Notes: generated by a model not told the origin, from the letters alone. Shown: positions 42,450 through 51,516, numbered from the stretch's first letter. The stretch is 64,000 nt of DNA from Actinomadura syzygii (GCF_008085905.1 NZ_VSFF01000012.1:310001-374000); one strand, 5' to 3'. Program-made: numbers and translations.

Positions 42450-43169
42450 ATGAGGGAACTGCGGCTTGAGGACGTGTCGGTCGGCCGGGGCGGGGCCCCG
42501 ATCGTCCGGGACGTCGGGTTCACCGTCCCGGCCGGGCAGGTGACCGTGCTGCTCGGCCCGAACGGGGCCGGGAAGACGACGCTGCTGGAGGCGATCGCGG
42601 GCGTCCTGCCCCTCGCGTCCGGACGGCTCACCGGGGACGGCGACGACCTGTCCGGGCTCGACCGCGTGTCGCGCGCCAAGCGCGGCATCGCGCTCGTCGA
42701 ACAGGGCCGGACCGTGTTCAGCGGCCTGACCGTCGCGGAGAACCTGCGCGCCGTGCGGCGCGGCCCCCGCGCCGACCGCGCGCTGGAGCTGTTCCCCGAG
42801 CTGACGAAGCGGATGGACGTCCAGGCCGGGCTGCTGTCCGGCGGCGAGCAGCAGATGGTCGTGCTCGCCCGCGCGCTCGCGATGTCCCCGTCGGTCCTGC
42901 TGATCGACGAGATGTCGCTCGGCCTCGCGCCGGTGATCGTCAAGCGGCTGCTGCCCGCCGTCCGCGCGCTCGCGGACGAGGGCGTCGCCGTCCTGCTCGT
43001 CGAGCAGTTCGCGACGCTCGCGCTGGCGGTGGCCGACACGGCGCACGTGCTGGCCGGCGGCCGTCTCACGCACAGCGGCCCCGCCGCGCCGCTGCGCAAG
43101 GCGCCGAACGTGCTCCACGCGGCCTACCTTGGAGAACCCGCGCCCCAGGGCGGCGGACGGCGGAACTAG
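42450..43169 (+). CDS. livF: ABC transporter ATPase, LivF-type
   Basis: This 239-residue ATPase pairs with the LivG half of the fused protein. Walker A is GPNGAGKTT (about 32-40), the Q-loop region is ALVEQGRTVFSGLTVAENL, the signature is the normal LLSGGEQQMVVLARAL, Walker B is VLLIDEMSLGL and the H-loop is replaced by LLVEQF as is normal in LivF. The ATG overlaps the six-codon remnant that resembles the livH start. It completes the importer and is followed four bases later by an SDR gene. Confidence 0.9.
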   Translation: MRELRLEDVSVGRGGAPIVRDVGFTVPAGQVTVLLGPNGAGKTTLLEAIAGVLPLASGRLTGDGDDLSGLDRVSRAKRGIALVEQGRTVFSGLTVAENLRAVRRGPRADRALELFPELTKRMDVQAGLLSGGEQQMVVLARALAMSPSVLLIDEMSLGLAPVIVKRLLPAVRALADEGVAVLLVEQFATLALAVADTAHVLAGGRLTHSGPAAPLRKAPNVLHAAYLGEPAPQGGGRRN

Positions 43170-43173
43170 GGAG

Positions 43174-43971
43174 ATGCGAATGCAACGGGTGCTGATCGTC
43201 ACGGGCGGCGGCAGCGGGATCGGCGCGGCGGTCGCCGCGGCCGGGGCCGCCGCCGGGGACCGGGTGGTGATCTGCGGGCGGCGCAAGGAGGCGCTCGACC
43301 GGGTCGCGGCCGAGACGGGCGCCGAGCCCCGGGTCTGCGACGTCTCCTCGCCGGACGAGGTCGCCGGCCTCGTCGAGGACGTCGTCGCCGCGCACGGCCG
43401 CCTGGACGGGATCGTCGCGAACGCGGGCACGCTGCGCAACGGCGCCGTCCTCGACCTGTCGCCCGACGACTGGGACGCCACGATCAGGACCAACCTGACC
43501 TCGGTGTTCCTGCTGGCCAGGGCCGCGCTGCCGCACCTGATCGAGGCGAAGGGGTCCCTCGTCACGGTCTCGTCGGTGGCGGCGCTGCGCGTCCCTGCGG
43601 GGGTCGCTGCGTACGCGACGTCCAAGGCGGGGCTCACCATGCTGACCCAGACGATCGCGGCGGACTACGGTCCGCAGGGCGTCCGCGCCAACGTGGTGTG
43701 CCCCGGCTGGATCCGCACCGAGATGTCGGACATGGAGATGGCCCTCTTCGGCGAGCCGCACGGCCTGACCAGGGAGGAGGCGTACGACGAGGTGACCCGG
43801 CTCGTCCCGCAGCGCCGCGCGGGCAGCCCGGACGAGGCCGCCGCCGCGATCATGTGGCTGCTCGGGCCCGAGGCGTCGTACGTGAACGGCGCCGTGCTGA
43901 GCGTGGACGGCGGCACCGCCCTGCCCGACCCGGGCACCGTCCCGTTCGACTTCCAGGTCAGGCCCCGCTAG
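43174..43971 (+). CDS. Short-chain dehydrogenase/reductase
   Basis: This 265-residue SDR has the NAD(P) motif TGGGSGIG (about 9-16), the NAG motif in IVANAGTL, catalytic Ser in VTVSSVAAL and Tyr-x3-Lys in AYATSKAG (about 147-154), and the C-terminal SYVNGAVLSVDGG pattern. It would reduce a carbonyl or oxidise an alcohol. Position at the end of the amidohydrolase/transporter operon suggests a role on a catabolic intermediate. ATG at 43174 follows CTAGGGAG. Confidence 0.9.
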   Translation: MRMQRVLIVTGGGSGIGAAVAAAGAAAGDRVVICGRRKEALDRVAAETGAEPRVCDVSSPDEVAGLVEDVVAAHGRLDGIVANAGTLRNGAVLDLSPDDWDATIRTNLTSVFLLARAALPHLIEAKGSLVTVSSVAALRVPAGVAAYATSKAGLTMLTQTIAADYGPQGVRANVVCPGWIRTEMSDMEMALFGEPHGLTREEAYDEVTRLVPQRRAGSPDEAAAAIMWLLGPEASYVNGAVLSVDGGTALPDPGTVPFDFQVRPR

Positions 43972-43993
43972 CGGGTCAGGCCCCGCCGGGCGG

Positions 43994-44995
43994 TCACGCG
44001 GGGCTGGCCGCGAGGCTGTAGAGGTCGGCGAGGATGTCGTAGGAGCGCAGCCGGTCGGCGTGGTCGTGGACCTGGGTGGTGACCATGACCTCGTCGACCC
44101 CGGTCCGCTCGATCAGCGCGTCCATCCTGCGCCGCACCGTCTCGGGCCCGCCGACGACCTGGTCGGCCAGCCGCGAGTCGATCATCTGCCGGTCCAGCGC
44201 CGTGTACGGGTAGGACGCGGCCTCGTCCGGCGTCGGGAGGAGCCCCGGGTTGCCCTGCCGCAGCCGCAGGAACGCGAGCGCCTGCGGCCGCGCGAGCTCC
44301 ACCGCCCGCTCGTCGGTGTCGGCGGCGGTGACCGCCACGCCGATCATCGAGTACGGCTCGGTCAGCGCGCCGGGCCGGAACGACTCCCGGTACAGGTTCA
44401 GCGCGGGCACCGTGTTCTGCGCGCTGAAGTGGTGCGCGAACGCGAACGGCAGCCCGAGCAGCCCGGCGAGCCGCGCGCTGTACCCGCTGGAGCCGAGCAG
44501 CCACACCGGCGGCTCGTTGCCCGCCGCCGGGGTGACCTTGCTGTCCGCGCCGAAGTAGCCGCGCAGCTCGACGACCTGCTCGGGGAAGTCGTCCACGGAC
44601 AGGGCCTGCGGGGAGCGGCGCAGCGCCAGCGCGGTCGCCTGGTCGGTGCCGGGCGCGCGGCCGAGGCCGAGGTCGATGCGTCCCGGGAAGAGCGCCTCCA
44701 GCGTCCCGAACTGCTCGGCCACCACCATCGGCGCGTGGTTCGGCAGCATGATCCCGCCGGACCCGACCCGCAGCGCGGACGTCGCCGCCGCGACCTGCCC
44801 GATCAGCACCGCCGTCGCGGAGCTCGCGATGCCGGGCATCGCGTGGTGCTCGGCGAGCCAGTACCGGTGGAAGCCGAGCCGCTCGGCGTGCCGGGCCAGG
44901 TCGAGGGTGTTGCGCAGGGCCTCGCCGGACGTGGAGCCGCTGACGACGGGTGCCAGGTCGAGGACGGAGAAGGGGACGCTCATGAACAGTGCCAA
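43994..44995 (-). CDS. LLM class flavin-dependent oxidoreductase
   Basis: This 333-residue luciferase-like monooxygenase family protein contains SVLDLAPVVSG, YWLAEHHAMPG, VGSGGIMLPNHAPMVVAEQFGTLEALFPGRIDLGLGRAPG, the MsnO8/Alkanal-type block. It is probably FMN or F420 dependent. TTG at 44995 follows GGAGGGGAG at normal spacing; ATG at 44983 gives the usual family N-terminus MSVPFSVLDLAP but is farther from that site. It is convergent with the SDR gene, 22 bases away, and has no HpaR-type operator. Confidence 0.88.
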   Translation of the reverse strand: MALFMSVPFSVLDLAPVVSGSTSGEALRNTLDLARHAERLGFHRYWLAEHHAMPGIASSATAVLIGQVAAATSALRVGSGGIMLPNHAPMVVAEQFGTLEALFPGRIDLGLGRAPGTDQATALALRRSPQALSVDDFPEQVVELRGYFGADSKVTPAAGNEPPVWLLGSSGYSARLAGLLGLPFAFAHHFSAQNTVPALNLYRESFRPGALTEPYSMIGVAVTAADTDERAVELARPQALAFLRLRQGNPGLLPTPDEAASYPYTALDRQMIDSRLADQVVGGPETVRRRMDALIERTGVDEVMVTTQVHDHADRLRSYDILADLYSLAASPA

Positions 44996-45034
44996 CCCGT
45001 CTCCCCTCCGTCCTCTTCCCGGTCACCTGGTCAT

Positions 45035-47554
45035 TCAGTCGTCGTCGTCATCTTCGTGTCCCACGGTCGGCGCGCCGGGGAGGCGGTGGCGCGGTTCGGG
45101 CATCTCGGCGCCCTTGCCGCGGACGCTCTGCCAGATCGCCTGGTTGAACGTCCGCTCGTCGATCTGGTCCTCCTTGCCGAGCTGCTGCCGAGCGGAGATC
45201 GCCGCGAGCGGGGCGGACGCGGAGTTGGTCTCCGTCCGCGGCCACTGCGGGACGACCGCGTCGTAGGGACGCGCGTTCGGCCTCGACGTGAACGCCGCCG
45301 TCATCGGCGTCGCGTAGGCGTCGAACTGGGTGAGCGGGCGGATGCCGCTGATCAGCTGGATCGTCCGGACCATCGAGACCGTGCTGTAGAACGTCGAGTC
45401 GACCTTGCCCGTCTGCGTGTACGGGCTGATCACCAGCGCGAGCGTGCGGTGCGCGTCGATGTGGTCGGGGCCGTTCTGCGCGTCGTCCTCGGTGACGAAG
45501 ATCGCCGTGTCCTTCCAGAACTTCGACTTGGACACCGCGTCCACGAGCAGGCCGAGCGCGTAGTCGTTGTCGGCGACGTAGGCGCGCGGGGTGGGGGAAC
45601 CCGCCTTCGTCCCGGCCGTGTGGTCGTTCGGCAGCCGGACGAACTCGACCGACGGCAGCTTCCCGCTCTTCTCGAACCCGCGGAACTCGGTCAGCCACCG
45701 GCTGATCCGCGGCGTCCCGCACGTCTTCGACAGCGGCGTGAACGAGTTCGGGCTGTCCGGGCAGGCGAGGTCGTAGCCGTGGAACTCGGGGTCGGTGGCG
45801 GCGCTCAGCACCGGGTCCTCGGCGGACGCCCGGCCCTGCGCGTCGTGCTGCACGTAGAACCCGTAGTTGCGGAACGGGACGCCCGCCCTCTTGAGCCGCT
45901 GCCAGATGTAGGCGTCCTTCGGGTCGCTGTTCGGCGCGATCTCCGGCGTCCCGTTCTCGGACGGGTAGGGCGCGTTGCGGCTGGAGTAGTTCGCGGGCCA
46001 CACCTGCTCGGAGTAGGGGTTCGAGTTGCTGCCCACCACCCAGTTCCAGCCCTGCGCGCTGACCTCGGCGTCGGCGTAGAAGTTGTCGAACGTGACGAAC
46101 CTGCGCGACAGCTCGCGCGCGTTCGGCGCGGACTCGTCGCCGAACAGGTTGAGGCTCGCGTCGCCGCCGCCCTTGCCGATGCTGCCGAACTCCTGGTCGT
46201 AGGTCCGGTTCTCGCGCACCACGTAGATGACGTGCTTGATCGGCGTCTTCGCGCCGGGGTGCAGCGGGACGACGTGCCCGCCGTCGCCGCGACCGCCGCG
46301 CACCCGGTCGCGCTCGTCGAACCCGTTGTTGCGGACGACCTGCCGCGACCACGCGCGCAGCCGTCCCGCGTCGGACGGACGGTCGATCAGCGACAGCGTC
46401 CCCTTGATCATCGAGCCGATGTACTTGTCGGCCGTGCCGCCGCCGTGCGGGTCGGGCCTGCCGGGACCGTCGTTCGGCCCCGCGCCGAGCCCCTTGGCGT
46501 TGACGACCAGCAGCCGGTCGCCGAGGACGTGCACCGACGTCGGGTACCAGCCGGTCGGGATCATGCCGGTGACGCGGCCGCGGCGCAGGTCGACGACCGC
46601 CACGTCGTTGTTCCCGGAGTTCGCGACGTAGAGCAGCCGCCCGTCCGGGGACGGCGCCGACGCGACCGGGTTGCTGCCGATCGGCGCGCCGTTGTAGGGG
46701 CTCAGGTCGATCTTCCGGACGACCTTGTTCCGCGCCGTGTCGACGACGTCGGCCTCGTCCCCGTCACCCGCCGTGACGAACGCGCGGGAGCCGTCCGCGC
46801 TGAGCGAGACCTTGTTCGGGTGGGTGCCTGTTGGAACGTTCCCTATGACGTTGGGCGCGGTACCGGACACGTCCACCACGCTCACCGACGCGCCGCCCTG
46901 GTTCGCGACGTACGCGGTCTTCCCGTCCCTGCCGAGGGCGACGCCGTACGGCCGGTGCCCGACCGCCGTCGTCTCCGCCTTCCCGGACGCGAGGTCGACC
47001 ACCGACAGCGCGTCCGCCTGCTGGTCGGCGACGAGGAGCCGCTTCCCGTCCGGCGTGACCGCGAGGCCCGCCGGGAACATGTTCACCTTCTGGCCGTCCG
47101 GATTCGTCGTCGGCAGCGCGATGGACGCCTTCTCGGTGAGCGTCCCGCCCGCGACGTCGTACACGCGGATCTTGTTGTTGCCGCCCGCGCTCGCGTAGGC
47201 GTGCGTCCCGTCCGGGCTCCACGCGACGCCCGCGTAGAGCGCCTGCGGGCTCTTGTAGCCGATCGTCTGGCCGACCGCGCCGGACGAGGTGTCCACGACC
47301 TGGAGCGACTGGACGCCCTGCCCGGCGTTGACGACGAGCAGGCGGGAGCCGTCCGGGCTCAGCGCGGACGCGAGCGGGAGCAGCCCCAGCGTCACCTGCG
47401 TTCCGGCCGGAGTCACGAGGTGCCCGACGGGCGTGACGCCGGTGCCGTCGCCCTGCGGTCCGGCCTGCTTGCGGGTGCCCGCGTAGGCGGCCCCGCCGCT
47501 CAGCACGACGAGCGCCGCCGCTGCGGCGATCGCGCGTCTGGATCGGAGTCTCAT
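45035..47554 (-). CDS. Secreted YncE-like beta-propeller fused to phosphoesterase/phosphatase domain
   Basis: This 839-residue protein has an N-terminal signal peptide (RRAIAAAAALVVLSGGAAYAG), a seven-bladed YVTN/YncE-like propeller of about 40-residue repeats (about 60-370, with VVNAGQGVQSLQVVDTSSG and YVANSGNNDVAVVDLRRG), and a C-terminal phosphoesterase/acid-phosphatase domain with IYVVRENRTYDQEFG, FDNFYADAEVSAQGWNW and FVTEDDAQNGPDHIDAHR. It should act outside the membrane, perhaps on phosphate esters. It ends in an acidic EDDDDD tail. ATG at 47554 follows CCAGGAGG. Confidence 0.85.
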   Translation of the reverse strand: MRLRSRRAIAAAAALVVLSGGAAYAGTRKQAGPQGDGTGVTPVGHLVTPAGTQVTLGLLPLASALSPDGSRLLVVNAGQGVQSLQVVDTSSGAVGQTIGYKSPQALYAGVAWSPDGTHAYASAGGNNKIRVYDVAGGTLTEKASIALPTTNPDGQKVNMFPAGLAVTPDGKRLLVADQQADALSVVDLASGKAETTAVGHRPYGVALGRDGKTAYVANQGGASVSVVDVSGTAPNVIGNVPTGTHPNKVSLSADGSRAFVTAGDGDEADVVDTARNKVVRKIDLSPYNGAPIGSNPVASAPSPDGRLLYVANSGNNDVAVVDLRRGRVTGMIPTGWYPTSVHVLGDRLLVVNAKGLGAGPNDGPGRPDPHGGGTADKYIGSMIKGTLSLIDRPSDAGRLRAWSRQVVRNNGFDERDRVRGGRGDGGHVVPLHPGAKTPIKHVIYVVRENRTYDQEFGSIGKGGGDASLNLFGDESAPNARELSRRFVTFDNFYADAEVSAQGWNWVVGSNSNPYSEQVWPANYSSRNAPYPSENGTPEIAPNSDPKDAYIWQRLKRAGVPFRNYGFYVQHDAQGRASAEDPVLSAATDPEFHGYDLACPDSPNSFTPLSKTCGTPRISRWLTEFRGFEKSGKLPSVEFVRLPNDHTAGTKAGSPTPRAYVADNDYALGLLVDAVSKSKFWKDTAIFVTEDDAQNGPDHIDAHRTLALVISPYTQTGKVDSTFYSTVSMVRTIQLISGIRPLTQFDAYATPMTAAFTSRPNARPYDAVVPQWPRTETNSASAPLAAISARQQLGKEDQIDERTFNQAIWQSVRGKGAEMPEPRHRLPGAPTVGHEDDDDD

Positions 47555-47674
47555 CAGCGCCTCCTGGCGCCGCCGTCCCACCCTGGGGGAAAGATGGTCG
47601 TCAACGGCGGCCGACCGGAACGTAAATCGCGATTCCGGACGGCAGGTGAGCCCGAGGTTAAGCGCCGGAGAAGA

Positions 47675-47992
47675 TCAACCGGTAATGGCGACGATCGCCG
47701 CCACAAGGCCCGCAATGGCCCCCGCGACGAGGAGCGGGAAGAGCGTGATGCAGAGCCATGACCACCGCACGAGGACGCGCGCCCGCGCGGGATCGTCCGC
47801 GAACCGCGTTTCGGCTCGCGTGTAGAGCAACGCGGCCACGACGACGAGCGGCAGGAACACGAACGTCGTGATGAGCCCGAGGACGAACGCCGCCACCTGG
47901 CCGAGACGGGTGTAGGTCCCGTCGGCGCCGACGCCGAGCGCGAAACGGCGGGACGGCGCGGGGACGGCGGCTGCGGACAGGGCTTCGGTCAT
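47675..47992 (-). CDS. Small hypothetical membrane protein
   Basis: This 105-residue protein has two long hydrophobic helices (about 31-55 and 80-105) separated by a polar loop (TRAETRFADDPARARVLVRW). ATG at 47992 starts MTEALSAAAVPAPSRRF. No domain is recognised. It lies on the strand of the YncE/phosphoesterase gene, 120 bases upstream, with its stop just before the leader of that gene. It could be a small membrane partner but no conserved link is known to me. Confidence 0.65.
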   Translation of the reverse strand: MTEALSAAAVPAPSRRFALGVGADGTYTRLGQVAAFVLGLITTFVFLPLVVVAALLYTRAETRFADDPARARVLVRWSWLCITLFPLLVAGAIAGLVAAIVAITG

Positions 47993-48214
47993 GGCGCCCA
48001 CCTTGATCGATTGTGAAAGTGACCTGGATCATACGCTTCGCGACCTTCCCGCGCGAGAGCCCTGTAACGCCTTCGTGGCAGCGAGTGCCGTGCCGCCCGC
48101 GCGTGAGGGCGGAGTGGCGAAACGCCATCCCGGCGCGGCTCGATAATCGGCAGGGGACGAAAAGCAGCGCACAACAGGCATGCACAACCGGCACGAACAA
48201 CAGAATGGAGAGCC

Positions 48215-49006
48215 GTGGCCGACTCAGAGGTCGGACGCGAATACGCCCGCACCCGCGACATCGTGATCGTGTTCGCCGTCCTGCTGGTCCTCACGGCCCT
48301 GCTGGTGACCGTCCTCGTGGAGGCGTGGCCGCCCGCGCCGACCCCCGCGCCGGACGGCCGCGCGCCGAGCGCCGCAGCCAAGACGGTCCACCTGTTCGGC
48401 TGGTCGCCCACCGTGTCCCGCGACACGTGCCTGTTCCTGGTGGTCATGGCGGCCGGGGCCCTCGGGGCGGTCACGCACGTCCTGCGGTCGTTCTACTGGT
48501 ACGTCGGGAACCGGGCGCTGCGCCGCAGCTGGCTGATGATGTACCTGACGCTCCCGATCGTCGGCGCCCTGTTTGGGCTGATGGTCTACCTCGTGGTGCG
48601 CGGCGGGCTGACCTCGCCGCTCGGCGGCGCCGACGACGTCAACCCCTACGGTGTCGCCGCCATCGCCGCGCTCGTCGGCCAGTTCTCCCGCGAGACCGCC
48701 GAGAAGTTCCGCGCGGTGTTCGCCACGCTGCTGGCGCCCGCGCAGCGCGGCCGCGACCACGCCATCCCCCCGAAGGTCTCCTCCATCGACCCGGACAACG
48801 GGCCGCCGGGCACCGCCGTCACGATCCAGGGCGACGGGCTGGACGGGGCGACCAGCGTCCGCTTCGGCGCGGCGCGGGCCGCGGTGATCGACGCGACGGA
48901 CACGCTGGTGCGGACGACCCTCCCCGCGGGCGCCACCACGGCGCCGCCGGTCGTGAACACCCCGGCCGGTTCCGCCGTCAGCCCGGAGCCGTTCACCGTC
49001 GACTGA
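48215..49006 (+). CDS. Membrane protein with C-terminal IPT/TIG domain
   Basis: This 263-residue protein has membrane helices at about 15-37, 71-93 and 107-127, then a soluble domain that begins IPPKVSSIDPDNGPPGTAVTIQGDGLDGATSVRFG (about 185-219), an IPT/TIG immunoglobulin-like fold. Such domains mediate binding at the cell surface or to nucleic acid. It ends one base from the stop of the convergent nitrilase-fold gene. A GTG start follows GGAGAGCC. The function is unknown. Confidence 0.78.
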   Translation: MADSEVGREYARTRDIVIVFAVLLVLTALLVTVLVEAWPPAPTPAPDGRAPSAAAKTVHLFGWSPTVSRDTCLFLVVMAAGALGAVTHVLRSFYWYVGNRALRRSWLMMYLTLPIVGALFGLMVYLVVRGGLTSPLGGADDVNPYGVAAIAALVGQFSRETAEKFRAVFATLLAPAQRGRDHAIPPKVSSIDPDNGPPGTAVTIQGDGLDGATSVRFGAARAAVIDATDTLVRTTLPAGATTAPPVVNTPAGSAVSPEPFTVD

Positions 49007-49007
49007 G

Positions 49008-50468
49008 CTACCGCTTGTCGTCCTGCCAGTGGTCGAACCAGGCGTCGTAGGCGGCGCCCGGGAACACGCGCGGCAGCTCGGACGTCGGCAGCCGCCCGAG
49101 CTCGGCGCCCGTCCGCGCCACGCCGAACTGCCCCTCGGTCTGGTACGCGACGCGGTCGAGGCTCTTCGGCCCGGTGACGAGGCAGGTGTAGCGGGGGCCG
49201 GGGACGCGCGGCTCGTCGTCCGGGATGGCGGCGCCGACCGCGAGGCTGTTGGACACCGTCACCCATGTCCCGAGCTCGATGACCTGCCGCTCGGCGGAGC
49301 GCTGCTCCCAGCGGAACTCCAGGATCGGCTTGGAGAAGATCGGGACGAGCAGGTGCGACACCCCGCACGAGCGCAGCTCCCGCTCCCAGCCGACCGACCG
49401 GGCGAGGTCCTCGCAGATCAGCACGGCGAGGCGGCCGAGCGAGGAGTCGAGTACGGACACCTTCCGGCCCGGCCGCGCGTACTCCACGGCGGAGCCGGTG
49501 GACGGCGCGTCCGGCAGCCGCCACAGCCGCATCTGGTCGGCGTCCAGCGTGAACCCGGACAGCTTGTCCTGGACGAGGAGCTCCTGCCCCGTCCAGCGGT
49601 CGAGCAGGACGGCGCGGTTCGGCGGCGGGTCGCCGCCGCCGACCGGGCCGGTGCCGAGCAGCAGGAAGCGCAGCGGGCGGCGGGCGCGGTCGCGGGCGGC
49701 CGTGTCGAACGCGACCTCCTTCCACAGCTCCAGCAGCGAGTCCGAGAGCGACGCCTCCGGCATCACGGCGAGCTGCGCGCCGGACTCGTCCAGCCGCCGG
49801 ATGATCGCCTTGACCCGGCTGCGGATGCCGGAGGTGTCCATCGGGCGGAGCCGGTAGACGGTCAGGCCCGCCCGCTCCGCGAACTCGATCTCGATGTCGT
49901 CGTAGGTCTCCAGCACCGGCGCGCAGCCGACCGCGACCGGCTCGTCCCGGTTGAGGTGCGGGTCGTTCACCGCGGGCAGCACGCGATGGTCGATCATCGC
50001 CCACTCCGTCTGCGGGACGCGGTGCACCCCGAAGAACTCGGCCTTCGTCCGCAGCCCGCGCGGACGTCCGGCGAACGCGCAGCGGGGCAGCAGCGCGCCG
50101 GTCGTGCGGGGCCCGTTCAGCTTGCCCTCGGTGAGGTAGTTGACCAGCACTCCGGCCAGCGCGGGCGCGTCGTGGTAGGGCCCGTAGGGGCTCGCGTGGG
50201 CGAGGGCGATGTCGAGGCCGAGCAGGATGACGAAGCGCCCGCGGTCCCCGCGCGCGGCGACGACGCCCGCCGTCCGCGCCGGGTCGAACGTGCCGGTCGC
50301 GAGGACCGAGTCGGCGATCTCGTTCGCCTCCTGCCGCACCCGCTCCGCCGCGTACCAGCGCGTCGCCGCCCAGCCCTCGAAGACGTCGTCCGGGATCGCG
50401 TCGTAGAGCTGGACGAAGAGATCAGCTGGTTCCGCCGAGTACTCGGCCGCGGCCAACTGATCCGTCAT
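49008..50468 (-). CDS. Carbon-nitrogen hydrolase (nitrilase fold) protein with long N-terminal region
   Basis: This 486-residue protein has a nitrilase-superfamily C-terminal part. The Glu lies in LAVMPEASLSD (about residue 239), the Lys in LVQDKLSG (about 296) and the Cys in LAVLICEDLAR (about 343), giving the Glu-Lys-Cys triad. The N-terminal 200 residues match no family that I recognise and include several Tyr/Trp-rich helices. Its substrate is unknown and no gene near it clarifies its role. It converges on the TIG-domain membrane protein gene with no gap to speak of. ATG at 50468 is the start. Confidence 0.78.
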   Translation of the reverse strand: MTDQLAAAEYSAEPADLFVQLYDAIPDDVFEGWAATRWYAAERVRQEANEIADSVLATGTFDPARTAGVVAARGDRGRFVILLGLDIALAHASPYGPYHDAPALAGVLVNYLTEGKLNGPRTTGALLPRCAFAGRPRGLRTKAEFFGVHRVPQTEWAMIDHRVLPAVNDPHLNRDEPVAVGCAPVLETYDDIEIEFAERAGLTVYRLRPMDTSGIRSRVKAIIRRLDESGAQLAVMPEASLSDSLLELWKEVAFDTAARDRARRPLRFLLLGTGPVGGGDPPPNRAVLLDRWTGQELLVQDKLSGFTLDADQMRLWRLPDAPSTGSAVEYARPGRKVSVLDSSLGRLAVLICEDLARSVGWERELRSCGVSHLLVPIFSKPILEFRWEQRSAERQVIELGTWVTVSNSLAVGAAIPDDEPRVPGPRYTCLVTGPKSLDRVAYQTEGQFGVARTGAELGRLPTSELPRVFPGAAYDAWFDHWQDDKR

Positions 50469-50593
50469 AAGCGCCCCCGGGGGTTGACACGCACGGTTAC
50501 GGGTGGTGGACCGATGTTAACTCTGCCAGGGCCCGGCTTTCAGCGTCCTCCGCTACACATACGTCCTTCTGGCGATACTGAGGACTGGGTCAC

Positions 50594-50657
50594 TTGACAA
50601 TCACTTGGCATGGACGCACTCTGGAGTGGTCCAACGGTGCTCGCCTACTCCAGGAGT
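50594..50657 (+). promoter_or_regulatory. Promoter and two palindromes before the winged-helix gene
   Basis: TTGACA at 50594-50599 is a good -35 element. CACTCTGGAGTG at 50617-50628 (arms CACTC/GAGTG) covers the expected -10 region. ACTCCAGGAGT at 50647-50657 (perfect five-base arms) covers the ribosome site of the gene at 50664. The two similar palindromes could be sites for the regulator encoded there. Confidence 0.45.
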
Positions 50658-50663
50658 GTGACC

Positions 50664-51452
50664 ATGAGCGCTGTTACCGCCTCCGCCCGTGACCGCCGGA
50701 CGGAGGTCCGGCGTCTCATCGACTCGATGGAACACGCCAAGGTCATCAGCGACGGTCACTTCAGCGCCCTCGGGATGCTGATCACCGACGCCTCGCTGAG
50801 CGCAGACGAACCCGCCCTCGTGGAATGCCAGGACGGGCTGCAGTGGCTCCACCGCCACTATCTCGACGTCACCGGCCTGGACGGCGCGCAGCGCGAGCAG
50901 CGCGGCCGGATCCTCGGGCTGATCGACGTCGTCCACTGGGCGCTGCGGCGGCTGCCGTCCGGGCTGCAGCTCGGGCTCCGGCCGGAGAGCCACGCCGCCC
51001 GCTTCCTCGTCGCCGTCCACCGCCGCCAGGGCCTGTCGAACAAGCAGCTCGCCGCCGCGCTCGGCACCGACGAGACCGAGGTCAGCCGGGTCGGACGCCG
51101 GCTGCTGTCCGCGGGGCTCGTGTGGCGGCGCAAGGAGTGGCGGCACAACGCCTGGGACATCACCCCCCGCGGCTTCCAGTACCTGGAGACGTCCGGCCTG
51201 CTCGCCGAGGGCGCGGGCGACGGCCGGCGCGCCGCCGGGCCGGGCCGCGGCGAGGAGCTCGCGCCCCGCTCGCCGGACGCGGTGCCGCGCCGTCCCCGGC
51301 AGGACGCTCCCGAACCGGACCGCGCCGAGGCGGGCCTCCCCGAGCCGGGCTTCGCCGAGCACGACCTCACGGAACCGGGCCACACCGACCCTGGCCGTAA
51401 AGAGCCCGGTCGCGAAGAGCCCGGATCGTCGTCCTCGCCCGGGCACGCCTGA
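50664..51452 (+). CDS. Winged-helix transcriptional regulator with Pro/Gly/Glu-rich tail
   Basis: This 262-residue protein has a helical N-terminal region, then a winged helix (HRRQGLSNKQLAAALGTDETEVSRVGRRLLSAGLVWRRKEWRHNAWDITPRG, about 121-172) of MarR-like type. The last 75 residues are low-complexity (EPDRAEAGLPEPGFAEHDLTEPG and similar), rich in EPG and EPD repeats. ATG at 50664 follows CAGGAG. It converges on the 2-methylisoborneol genes across a strong terminator, so it is not cotranscribed with them; a regulatory link is possible only through its operators. No exact family is recognised. Confidence 0.72.
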   Translation: MSAVTASARDRRTEVRRLIDSMEHAKVISDGHFSALGMLITDASLSADEPALVECQDGLQWLHRHYLDVTGLDGAQREQRGRILGLIDVVHWALRRLPSGLQLGLRPESHAARFLVAVHRRQGLSNKQLAAALGTDETEVSRVGRRLLSAGLVWRRKEWRHNAWDITPRGFQYLETSGLLAEGAGDGRRAAGPGRGEELAPRSPDAVPRRPRQDAPEPDRAEAGLPEPGFAEHDLTEPGHTDPGRKEPGREEPGSSSSPGHA

Positions 51453-51468
51453 ACGCCGCCGCGAAAAG

Positions 51469-51506
51469 GGCTCGGCCCGCGACCGGCGACGGTGGCGGGC
51501 CGAGCC
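51469..51506. terminator. Strong bidirectional terminator, winged-helix and MIB genes
   Basis: GGCTCGGCCCGC at 51469-51480 and GCGGGCCGAGCC at 51495-51506 form a perfect 12-bp stem with a 14-base loop. AAAA lies just to the left, giving a U-tract for the leftward transcript of the MIB genes, so it is best for the minus strand and may work both ways. Confidence 0.82.
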
Positions 51507-51516
51507 TCGGGGACGG

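Noticed and set aside
44060..47761. A very long open frame on the plus strand opposite the LLM and YncE/phosphoesterase genes
   Set aside because: It is an antisense shadow caused by high third-position GC; its product is a low-complexity Arg/Val/Asp/Gly-rich string without domains.
49008..50468. Defence-type RT-nitrilase (DRT1-like) system
   Set aside because: Only the nitrilase fold is present; there is no reverse transcriptase domain or nearby RNA or toxin gene.
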